From positions 1 to 22,867 of the forward strand of contig JAQIWT010000342.1 in assembly GCA_034696485.1 (NCBI GenBank): a stretch of 22,867 nucleotides of DNA, read 5' to 3'. A program made the position numbers and the translations under genes. Below the pieces are notes generated by a model, which was not told the DNA's origin, ran no database searches, and saw only the letters and a program-made list of their open reading frames with translations. The stretch is from Isohypsibius dastychi (lineage: Eukaryota; Tardigrada; Eutardigrada; Parachela; Isohypsibiidae). Below, piece after piece: positions 1-10,300 of the stretch; the stretch's first letter is position 1; each line of letters begins with the position of its first letter.

Positions 1-119
1 GTCGTACGACATCGGGGCAGAAATACAGAGAACTTTATTTCCATTTGGACGGAATCGGCAAAGTCGCTCGAGTGAATTTTCTAGAATAGCAATATGATAA
101 CATTCATCTCCCTTCCTTT

Positions 120-565
120 TCATCGTTGTGGATAGATAGTTCGTGATTCAAGTTCATTGTGATCTGTCCCGCGTGTCATCGATCTTATCCATACCTGGAA
201 GACACTGTGGGAAAAGCCCATTCATCTACGCCATTTTGTTTCTCACCATTTCCTGGAACCATACTGTCGTGTCAAAGCTTTCAGCCGAGTACGCAGTGAA
301 GGTTTGAAAATCAATTGATATCCATTGCCTTGTTTTCGAGAAGTAAGGCATGACTAACCCACACCAGTTCAATGGTTGCCACGTCGGCAGTTATAACGTC
401 CTGAAGTTTATGCCATATTAGTGCTGATTGTCTCAAAGCTTCCCTTTTGGTAGGTTCGATACGGCCAGAGATAGGCGACTGCGATGACACTGTCTCATTC
501 AAAAATGCACCCCGTCGAAGTGAAAGGAACTGAAGACGAAGTATGGCATCTATCCGATAAGCCAA
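120..565 (-). pseudogene. Possible frameshifted gene or gene remnant (unrecognised)
   Basis: An open reverse-strand frame runs from 565 to 311 and has a protein-like helical stretch (KREALRQSALIWHKLQDV). A second frame, shifted by one base near 314-322, continues with a coding-like sequence (FTAYSAESFDTTVWFQEM). It reaches a GTGAGA donor at 246, and a 52-nt intron (195-246) would join it to a 25-codon exon ending at stop 120-122. A CAG acceptor near 480 could be the true left limit of the first exon. Nothing supports exons further upstream, because that DNA is the start of gene A on the other strand. The frame change with no usable intron suggests a decayed gene, or a sequence error. No family was recognised. 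A chance open frame opposite gene A remains possible. Confidence 0.3.
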
Positions 566-3500
566 TTATGCTTCTAACCAGCATACTACCTGATTCGGAT
601 GAAGCGAGGTGAGCTTAATCATAATAGTTAAGCATCTCATGTCACAAGTGAATGGGTGGTTGCATTTGGATTTATTGTAGGTGGTTCTCCATGAACTACT
701 GGCAAGAAGTGGATGAGCAAGACCCATTTAACCGTAAGAAACACATCTTTAACATCCATACATCTGATGTGGATGTTCACTAAACATATCGCCATCTAGA
801 AATTCCAACAACCCCCAAGATGAAGGAAGCCATCAAAAAGATGAGTATGCTAGCCCTCTCGATGAATCTTACTCATAGAATAATTATTCACAAATGCGTC
901 TTATCGCCAGGACTCGCACGCATTGCTGCGAAGCGCAGCAAACAAGGACGTCTTCTTGCCATCGATGTGGTATCCGATGGAGTGGAGATGGCCAGCGCAG
1001 ATATAAGCTACAGATTTCGATACGCAGAGCCAGTTGGTGGAAAGAAACTCGGGGCATCGTGGATTTCGTATGACCAAGTTCCAGATGGCTTGATTAAGTT
1101 GCGCGATGCACTCGTCGTAAGAATCATTACACCGTGTGGGACCGCGAAACCCGTGCACATTCATCACCACTATTTGATGTTCCAGGAGTTTGAAAGAGCC
1201 AAAGGCGAACTGGGTGACGTGTCATTGGATGAGCAGTTCACACGTCAGAAAATAGACAAAGGTAATTGAAGTGTCCAACGTACTTATTTTCACCATTATT
1301 ATCATACAATGACGGGCATCTATAATAATGCATATCGTTCTGCTCCAGTACACATGCTTCCGATATCGTCGTTGTTCTGCATGCCGAGTCAGTTTTATGC
1401 CAGACCAGTTGATACATGGAACGTGAGGAAACGTGCTGGTAAACTCGTAGTAGACGGCCGACCTGCTCTGCAACACACGCCCATCACCGCAACCTACAGG
1501 GGAAAATTCTGCAACCAGGCAAAGTTCATGCGAGGGCGTGACGACAGAATTCCCTATTTTGTCGTCGGGGGTCTTGTTCACGTTCAAGCGATCATCTATA
1601 ATATCAAGAATGGGGTCACGGGCTGGGATTGGAACATGAGAATTCCCGTGAGTGTAAATATATCCACCTTTAAATCTCTGACACTTTGTGTGCGCGAGTG
1701 TGCAGCATACACACCATAGATATATATATACATATATATCTACATCCATGTATGTATATACATATATAGATGTAGATATATAGATATGTGTACGTATGTA
1801 CATATAAATATATGTGTGTAATTCTAAATGTGATAAAGTTAAATGTGGTGCGAGAAGATGGTTGATGTGACATTGGACTATTTTTTTTTTGTTGGTACGG
1901 ATTTTGAATTTACTGCATCTGTTGGCAGACTCAACATACGACTATGTATGTCTTGGATAAGATTGAAACAACTGCAAGATGGCAAATTTCAAAGTGATGA
2001 TTTGAAAAGTTGAAATGCAGTCTCAACGTATCGTTGGTATTTGTTGACTACACTGAAGGTGATGGTAGAATGTCAAAATAGACACATGAATATATTTATA
2101 TATTTATATATATATATATTTATATATATATATATATATATTTATCTATACTTATTTATAGATATATCTGTATACATCTCTGTTTATACATAGAACGTGT
2201 GACTAAATGCCGAGTTTATGAACTGGTTGGGGAAGTAGCTCTTGATGAATGTTCGTTGTAGGTACAACTATACCCGGATCTGGATAAGCTCCATATCCTC
2301 AGGTTGTCAGAGGACTGGTACACGTCGCACCCTGAAGAACCAACTTATGATGGGACGATATTTATCCGAGCATACAACATCTTAAAGTCAGCCATCTACG
2401 CCCATATGCAGAGGAAAAAAAAGATAACAAACGAGAACCTAAAGTCTATCAGACAAGCAGGATCATATGAAAAACTCGACCCATCTCATCCGACACCCTA
2501 TCTCCATATCACTGCAGTCGGTATGCCATGGGATGCAGCAATTAAGTTCATCTTCCCCCTCGTCCGGGTGAGTGTGTGTTCAAAGTGTCAAGGGGAAAAC
2601 TCAACTGTTGTCATTGATGTTGCAGACGGAACGCTATGGACTGAAGCATTACCGACTGTTGTCCAACATGGCACCGAACGATGAGGGGTTGCATCTCCGA
2701 TTTTGGAGTGCATCAAGAGATTCGACGAGAATGTTACACGTCCCAACGTCTGCTATCAATCTGGGAGGGCAATCTCATCATATTCCCCTTGGAAGAGCAA
2801 GTGCGCAAAATCTGGCGCAACACGTGGTGGACTTCCGTGGGGATCCTGAGATGTGCATCGAAGAGCGTATGCGACAGCTACTAGCCAGCAAGGGCCTCAT
2901 GGATTATCGCAAATTGCTTGTAAGAGACAGCTGTCCGGTGATTGAAACTCTGTGTAATATGCCTATGATTCCACATTTTCGTCTCATAGAGCAAGACGCC
3001 GGATGATGCGTTGGGCAGTCCACTGACACCATGGCAAGAACGATGTATCTTTCGAAAGTGCACTGAATTCTGTAGAAAGGTAAATCAGCGTGATTATATT
3101 TATAATGACCGAGCATATCCCATCGACGTATATCCCCTATACTTTCAGACTCGCACAATGTGGATGAGTGCGCATGTTGACCAACCTATTTTGATGGGTG
3201 GTCTGCGATTGGTGGCGATTCCAGTTGCGATTAAAAAACGTGCGGCCTGTGTCGGCATATATCTCCAGACATCAAAGTCGAAACCTGATAGTGTGGAAAC
3301 GGACATGGGGATAACCAGATGTCTGATGATGTTCGAGAAGTTGGACGGCGGACCGTTTGTTCATGTGCCAATCGATGAAGACTCATGTGAAGTCATCGAT
3401 ACCTATGAGGATCTCCAGATTCCACTATCCGACTTGTTCTTGATTGGTCCGAATGTCATTGACACATTTCCGGCATTGGTGATACAACGAAACATGTTGA

Positions 3501-3860
3501 AAGCGTCCAATCCCAGTTTGGCAGACTGGGATACATTGTCGGCCGACTATGAACTGAGTGCCGATGAGACCAGCATCATCATTACAGCTGGAGTTATGCC
3601 GCTTTTACAGTCGAAACTCGGTGCAGCGTTCATTCATCCGGCCACGCGTCCGTCGGATGAACGTGACAACAAGGTATTACATCCAATGCATTTGTTGTAG
3701 CTAACGATTTAAATGACACTTTTCGACAAATCAATATTGCATGTGTGTAGAATGATTTCATCTATATTTTTGGTTTTACATGTCTATAAATATATCTATA
3801 ATCTATTTATGGTATAGTTGTATAATGACATATATCCATATATAATTATAGATGTGTAAA

Positions 3861-3904
<44 letters not shown>

Positions 3905-4943
3905 TAGATTTATATCTCTGTATTTATATATCTTGTTTGCCTTATAGCCCACCGCCTCGGCACTGACTGATTCTGCAGACCAGGATGATGAATACAATGA
4001 GGATGATGAATACAATGAGGAAGATGAATATAATGAAGATGATGAAGAAAATGAAGAGGATGAAGAGGAAAATGAAGAGGACGCCGAGGAAAATGATTCT
4101 TCTAGACCCCAAAAGTCGACTGAACCTCGAAGTAGTAGAGAATCAGTCGGAAAATTGATGGAAAGGCCGGATGGGGATAGTGTGTCTGTGGCTAGTGCTC
4201 CATCTTCATCGTCGTCATTGCCTGTGAATCCACGTCGACCGCGACGACAGAAATTCAATGAGGATTCTGCGAACGTGCTTCCTCATACAACTAGCGTGAC
4301 GGCAGTTAAAACACGTGGAGGTGTACGTCGCAAAAATGGACACGCTTCAGTTGGCCGACGGGGTGTCAGATTTGACAGAGGGAATAATTCCGACACTGAG
4401 TCCACCAGTTTGGAACAATTCAACGACGACACCAATCACGGTCCACCGGTTATGAAAAAAGCTAAAACCAGTCGCAGGAACAAGAAAGATACGAAAGCGG
4501 ACGTTTGTGATTCGTCTGCCAATATGATGGCCCAGGATGATGTTGTAGATGCTGACCAAGCTGAGCGGGAAACAATGGACATGCCGCCATCGACACATCA
4601 ACCGGTCGTCAATGATGCTTCTTCTGACGCTGGTAATGGGAACGAAGGACTGGAACAAATGGAAACTGATGATGAGTCGGCCAGCGACGATGAAGAAGAT
4701 ATCACGGCAGCTGAAGGCGGACAAGGGAATGAGGATGCCGCTTCGGATGGTGACAGTGACATTATAATAATCGGAGACAGAGGAGTTGGCGATGAAATGT
4801 CCGAGATGGGAAATGCCAACGTTGATCGAGAGGGAGATGACGAAGATTCTAGCGATGAGGATGATGATGATGACTTTCAGTTGAAGTTGAATGAGGATGA
4901 CCCCAACGATGAAGATTACAAACCATCTGGAAGAATATACTAG
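484..4943 (+). CDS. Gene A: paralogue 1 of an unrecognised family with long acidic C-terminal tail
   Basis: Proposed exons: 484-608, 681-733, 800-1261, 1349-1647, 2262-2567, 2626-2919, 2990-3079, 3149-3673 and 3948-4943. Every junction keeps frame, giving about 1,049 residues. The start is the first ATG after the in-frame stop at 472. Exon 3 encodes an ISYRFR motif (about residues 128-133) shared with gene B. Exon 4 (residues 214-313; VHMLP at its start, YFVV near its end) matches gene D in length and pattern. Exons 5 to 8 align with B and D exon by exon. Residues 719-1049 are low complexity: DDEYNE repeats, Ser runs, three basic patches (for example RRPRRQK) that could be nuclear localisation signals, and Asp/Glu clusters. 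No signal peptide, membrane segment or known catalytic motif was seen. Introns 4 (614 nt) and 8 (274 nt) are swollen by TA microsatellites. A nuclear role is inferred from the tail alone. Function is unknown. Confidence 0.85.
1720..2160. repeat. AT microsatellites and a small inverted repeat in intron 4 of gene A
   Basis: The 614-nt intron (1648-2261) begins GTGAGT and ends TTGTAG. It holds TATATA/TACATA arrays at about 1720-1806 and TATTTATA/(TA)n arrays at about 2088-2160. A 14-bp perfect inverted repeat (1733-1746 with 1769-1782, 22-nt loop) lies in the first array. The 280 bases between the arrays look unique and non-coding. Confidence 0.85.
3863..3902. repeat. (TA)20 microsatellite in intron 8 of gene A
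   Basis: About 20 uninterrupted TA units lie inside the 274-nt intron 3674-3947, which has a GTATTA donor and a CTTATAG acceptor. A simple repeat of this length is prone to slippage. Confidence 0.95.
3984..4055 (+). repeat. 18-bp coding minisatellite encoding DDEYNE
   Basis: Four tandem 18-bp units in the last exon of gene A encode DDEYNE, DDEYNE, EDEYNE and DDEENE, and then decay into Glu/Asp/Asn-rich sequence up to about 4100. The first two units are identical at the DNA level, which points to recent in-frame duplication. The repeat lies at the start of the acidic tail. Confidence 0.9.
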
Positions 4944-6119
4944 GAATCGGTCACATCTGTTATAAGCTGTCCACTAGTAATTGAATCCCTTCTTCGTCCA
5001 CTGTATCGGACGGCTGCCGACGGAATGGACGACTAGGCACATATATAAAGTAGATGATATGTACGGCATGAACAATTGTGTCGTTTTCTTTTTTTTCCCA
5101 CTCACAAATTGGGTGGTTGACAATTTTACTGTATGCAATAGTAGTATGATTATATGTCCTTTTATTTGTTGAGAGATTGCCGTCATTTCTAGCGACTTTT
5201 CTGTTTCACTTTGTTTACCACAATCGTCACGGTACCGAACTATAAAGCGCTCGTCTACCACCGCGCATACTGGATGTCGGGCAAACGTTGTTCATCACGT
5301 CACTTGTGAGATGATATCCATGGAGTTTGCCAGTGTGCATGCAAGATGATCACATGACACAACATGTCCACGACTGCTCTTAATGCAGTTCCCGGGATCC
5401 ATGAATCTAGTGGATCACCCCCACACCGGTCTGTTTCATCAGCCATCTTCAAAATGCATCATATGCAAATCAAGTGGTACACTTGTTACAAGACACGTAT
5501 TTATAATCCATTCAGTGTAGATATGTATTTATATATATACAGATATACATATACATATAAAGGTAAACATATGTATATATGTAGGGATATATACATATCA
5601 GTATATAACGATCTGTGTATATATATATACATATATATATATCTGTATATATTGATGTGTGTATATGTCTATATGTATTGATTCACATGTATATACCCAT
5701 ATACATATATATATATACATCTATATATGGGTATATACATGTGAATCAATACATATAGACATATATATATATATCTGTACATGTACATGTTGAGATATAT
5801 ATTTATTATTTATTGTTTATATTATGAGATATATAGATTTATATTCGAAAGCAAGTATCATTACAGCGCTGCAGATGAAGATTTGCATCAAGTCATTTAA
5901 TTTATTATTTTGTTTAACGACCTCTACTTATCCAGCTATTCATACTGGAAGCTTGTCACCTGAGCAGGGTTTACGTTCTGTACACATTTCTAGCGGATGA
6001 AAGAAAACAAATAAAAATCATCATATGTTAACAAAAAAAAAACGATGAGTCTTTAGTCCGACACACATATAGGCCGTCAGCGTAGTTCGTCATTGGTCTC
6101 ATCATCATCATCGTCATCG
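4944..6119. other. Spacer between convergent genes A and C
   Basis: No gene could be supported here. From 4944 to about 5500 the sequence is of mixed composition. From 5520 to 5850 it is almost entirely TATATG/TATACA repeats containing a perfect inverted repeat (listed separately). A reverse-strand AATAAA (TTTATT on the plus strand near 5900) lies downstream of gene C. Open frames here are microsatellite translations rich in Tyr and Ile. Confidence 0.7.
5662..5765. repeat. Perfect 42-bp inverted repeat with 20-nt spacer
   Basis: The left arm 5662-5703 is exactly complementary to the right arm 5724-5765. The arms contain a non-simple core (GTATTGATTCACATGTATA), so this is not just a by-product of TA repeats. 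The 20-nt spacer is itself TA-rich. It could form a long hairpin or cruciform, or be the remains of a small foldback (MITE-like) element. No obvious target-site duplication was seen. Confidence 0.93.
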
Positions 6120-6931
6120 TCATTTCCCACATTGAAAGCAGATAGACTGAAGGGAAACATCAATGTCGTTATGCATGAGACAATGTAGCATGTGTTCCAC
6201 GAACCTGTAGTGCCGGCTGATCAGGCTCGGTGACCAGTCGATACTGCTCGACCAAAATGTCGTGTTCAGCCTGTCTGCGAAGTAGCTCATTGCGTATGAG
6301 CAAGAGATGAGTAGCGCTGTTCCCTGTGGGTGGGGTAAAACATACAATGTCTCATAACACACCCTATGGAATGGAGTACAGTACATACTGATTTCTTCTC
6401 GAATGCACTCTCGAAAGTTGTTGACAATATATTCGTCCGACGGGTTGCGCACCCCATTTTCCGCGACAACTATAAGACACAACCAATACAAATGTATACG
6501 AATACCCATACATACACATTCCCGTTCAATCATTGTCCCATTTACCAACCTTGTCCGTAGAAGCCTCGAAGTGCATAGCCAACTGCACGTTTCCCATCTG
6601 CGGTCCTGGCGTAACTCCCAATGTCAAAGCTGTCCGACACAAATGCAATCATCTGCACCGAATCAAATCCCTCTTGAATACCCAAGCTGGCAACTGTTCG
6701 CCAATCTGCGAGTTCCTCATCTCCATAGAACAACCAGATTCGTGAAGCAGGTGTACCTACGGAAAGAATAATTCGCGTCTGCACACCAATGAAGCACATC
6801 AGATAGACTCTCATACCTTCCAAGCGATCCAATGCGCGCTTAATGTCCGCGACTGTATTTGCAGGGATCACACCAACAGCAACTCGAGCTCCTTGACATC
6901 TGACCATCTTGATACTGATCACACGAGCCAT
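6120..6931 (-). CDS. Gene C: ubiquitin-like domain protein with helical C-terminal half
   Basis: Proposed exons on the minus strand: 6931-6817, 6756-6550, 6469-6389, 6323-6205 and 6146-6120, giving about 182 residues. Residues 4-76 follow the ubiquitin pattern closely in length and order: an ISIKM first strand, VIPANTVADIKRAL for the strand and helix, then TPASRIWLFYGDEELADWRT, and SVQMIAF as the last strand. Removing the 60-nt intron 6757-6816 joins LEG to TPASR exactly where ubiquitin has its helix-to-strand loop, which supports the model. There is no diglycine after the fold. Residues 110-165 look helical and charged (RNELLRRQAEHDILVEQYR), so it is likely a Ubl-domain adaptor and not a conjugated modifier. 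It is divergent from gene B with 459 bp between starts. The last exon is uncertain: another frame of the same exon encodes seven Asp in a row, ending at 6077, but its phase does not fit the visible donor. Confidence 0.72.
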
Positions 6932-7390
6932 GACACCTGGGACTGATGCAAGTCCCTTGGTAGTGTATGAGGGCAAGGTATTAAGTAACCAGGGTAGTAC
7001 GCAATATTTCCAGACAAAAAAACGCAAATACTCCGAGTCACACGTAGATTAGTAAATTCCTGCTCAAAAACACACCAGGTCAATCGGAACTTTGACTCGA
7101 ATCAAACTGCCCCGCTCAATTGGCGTCAACCCCGCAGAAGGTAGTAATACCACAAGGGTCACGCAGACTCGAGTGAATGACAACAGACCAGATCGACTCC
7201 TCAACCTATCAAGTCACGCATGACCCAATCATCGTTCCCATTCCTTGTAGTAGTAGTAAAGTGCTACTCGGCGCAATTACGCTTGTTGTGGTTTAACGTA
7301 AAGTGTGTGTGTGTGTGATCATTTGTCATCGTGTGTATTTGTGCGTGTTCTCACAGTGTCCGTGTATGATCCTACGTTGACATCACCCTC
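6932..7390. promoter_or_regulatory. Shared upstream region of divergent genes C and B
   Basis: This 459-bp region separates the starts of C (minus) and B (plus) and should contain both promoters. A short (GT)n tract lies near 7303-7317. A four-codon upstream ORF (ATG at 7366, stop at 7378) precedes the B start in another frame. No clear TATA box or recognised factor site could be assigned. Confidence 0.4.
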
Positions 7391-10300
7391 ATGACATCTG
7401 ACACTCTCAACCTACAACGTGACCCTGAATGGATGGAAAGTAAAAGGAAGTGGCAGCTGATCTTACATGACCGTACGTAGTAGTACAAACTCGACCAGAT
7501 TTGATGCACCAGTCTATGGCCAACTCATATTTCCATTTGCAGTGTTCCCCGAGTTGGAAGAATGCGAGAATCTCGCAAAGGAGATAGGTATGACGTCTTG
7601 CAAATACATCGTCCGGTAGTGCACGTGATGACCGACATTTTGTACTGTACTGATTTGCAGGATGCCTTCAGTTGGAAATTGGACATTCTTCTCATATGGA
7701 CATGATAATGCAGTACTGGCGTACGACGGACGGAGAGCGCTTCTCATTCCAGGTCAAAGAACGCGACACTGGAATCCACAGACTCGTTGGCATGGAAGGG
7801 CTGCCTTTAAAGTCACAGGTGGTGGCGGACAAAATCAAGGTAACCCGTCTGTGAGTATTTACGCTCTGATCAGTTACGCGTGCGTCTTCACATGTCGACG
7901 GGAGAATCAAGCATGAATTTGACCACATTTCTGGTGTATATTGCAGACCCTCAGTATGAAAGAAGATGGACTTCATGCAAAACTTCTCGCGTCTGCGATG
8001 AAGAAAACCTCCGAAAATGGTGGGGAGTCTAGCTACATGCGAATGCAGCGGCGAACGCCGTTAAACTACAAACTTGTTATCTAGATCTAACGATCACTTA
8101 TGAACAAATTCACCCGAGTACGGATCGGATTTCGTATAGATTCCGTCGTCCAGTTGTTGGAATCTCCGTCGCCAATCTAACTGGACGGATATTTGACGTA
8201 CTGGAAGTAATCCCAACCTCATCACCGAGCCGCATCGTCCAGGAAACATCCCGTAGAACTTTCACTCCGTTGAGTCATATCCCAACCATCGATGAGATTA
8301 ATGTACATGCGACTACCGGAGAGGATCATGTATCACGTACATCACCAATTCACGTGAGTCACATAAAAGTCGCATGTATACTGTGGATATTTCGTTGGCA
8401 AGTGTGGTATTGTAGGTTCGAGTATTTCACGACCTATCTGGGACGGAACGTGTGCGGGTTTGTGATGAAGCCAGTCGGAGGGATCAACCGGGTTTCATTG
8501 AGTGGTCCGGAGCAGACCAGATCATCGCCTGCAGAACAGTCATCTACTTTACATGGGTTTACTTTCGTGGACTCACGTCCAATCTTCTCCCTGGTACAGA
8601 GTTGGACTCTGTACATAGTAATACATGGACTGATACCGTCAGGATAATGGAAACCCCGCGGTTCAAGTACATCAGGGACCTGATTCAGGCGGGAATCTAC
8701 CCAAAGACCATCCGCGTATGCATTATTCGATATTTTCCCCATCCCTAGATATATATTTATATAGAGATATATATCATACTGACAGCTGATATTCAGGGTA
8801 ACGAGCATGTGATGGAGCATTATTATTCGGCTGCCAACTACCCGGATGGCCTTCATGAGCAGATGATGATGTTTCTCGACTATGTGCAACGGGGTTGTAT
8901 CAAGCCGATGATGCCGTCATTGATGTACAACGACGGATGCCCTGTAACAGCATATCTGGGTCATCACACAATACAGTCTTTCTATTGTGAAGGCCCTGGC
9001 AATGAGAAGCGACCGACTATCCTGGAAATGTTAGCTGTAGCTCAGAAAGCCATGCAGCAGCAAACCAACTCAACCATCAAGGTACGAATAGCCTGAACAT
9101 ATGTTTATACATGTTTATGTACATCTATATACCTATATGTCTATCTATACATGTATATATATATATACATGTCTCTATATTTATCCATGTATATATTTGT
9201 AAATTTATATATATATACATATACATGTATAGATATATAGATATAGATATATAGAAATCTATATTTGTTCACGTTGTAATAACTCAACCATTTTCTTTTT
9301 GTTGGTAGGGTGTGGATAGTGTTAAGAAGGACGAAACAAAATCGGCAAGGGAGTTTTGGGAGACGGTATGTGAAAGAGTTGGTTTTGAATGCGCGGGAAC
9401 ATGTTGTGTAGTCAAACTGTGATGGCAGAGTACCGCTGAAATGTGTAGAATGGACCTTCCATCCAACGCAATCAATCCACGTATTGCGATAACACTAATC
9501 CGTCTCAACAACACCGAGCTGATGGGGGTATTCGTGATGCCGACGGACTGCAGCCCCGACACCCCAGCCACAGGCGGAATGTTGGTGCAAACACTGGACT
9601 ACACCAAATTCTCTCCCGTCCTCCCGACAGACATCCCAGACTTTGTGTGTGACGAGTGGGTTCCACTATATCGTTGTGGGGTCTTCGAAACGAACGCCAT
9701 GATCGAAGATTACTCTGACCTTGAGGATGCCTGCTTCACTCCACACCCCACAGACCCGACAAAGTGGAAGATGCCTACGTCTCCGTCGGTTGTGAAACGC
9801 TGTTACTCCTTGGCGAAACAGGTGTATGGCTCGCAGATGACAGGACGCCTTCGTCAATCGTATCGCATGATGCCGGTGAGTGAGCATGACCATCACACCA
9901 CTCATGTATGACGAATGGATGAGGTTGTTTGTAAATTATAACAAGTCTTTTATATGTGGTCTAGGATACCTCCAACGCGTCCGGTCCTCATGGAGACTTG
10001 ATGCTGATTAATCACATGCCAACATCGACCTTTCCCGATGTCAAGCGTCGCGTCATGGAGCAAACGCGAAAGGTAATACAACCGAGACACCAGTGTGACC
10101 AATTCTCCCGAATAGCTATCTTCACAACCGGCTCAATTTAGGGACTGCGGAATTTGGTACCCGGACAAACACCATGGAAGGAAGGACCTGGATTGACGTT
10201 GGGGCTTTACCCAGTCGAGTTGGTCAAGTGCAGAACCGCCGACCTGGGACCTGGCAAGGGCTGTTCCTATCATTTCCCAGCACGACTGAATACCATCGCC

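Noticed and set aside
1222-1873. Reverse-strand open frames of 193 and 67 codons with Tyr/Ile-rich runs
   Set aside because: They are translations of TATATA microsatellites and the antisense of gene A exon 4, with no splice or domain support.
3803-4258. Reverse-strand frame rich in Ser and Tyr
   Set aside because: It is the antisense of the GAT/GAA acidic repeat of gene A plus the (TA)n intron.
5364-5681. 105-codon plus-strand frame in the A-C spacer
   Set aside because: Its second half is microsatellite translation and the first half has no recognisable feature.
8079-8090. Frameshift in gene B at the TAG after KLVI
   Set aside because: A 65-nt intron removes it, restores frame and gives better spacing to the motif shared with gene A, so a broken gene is not the simplest reading.
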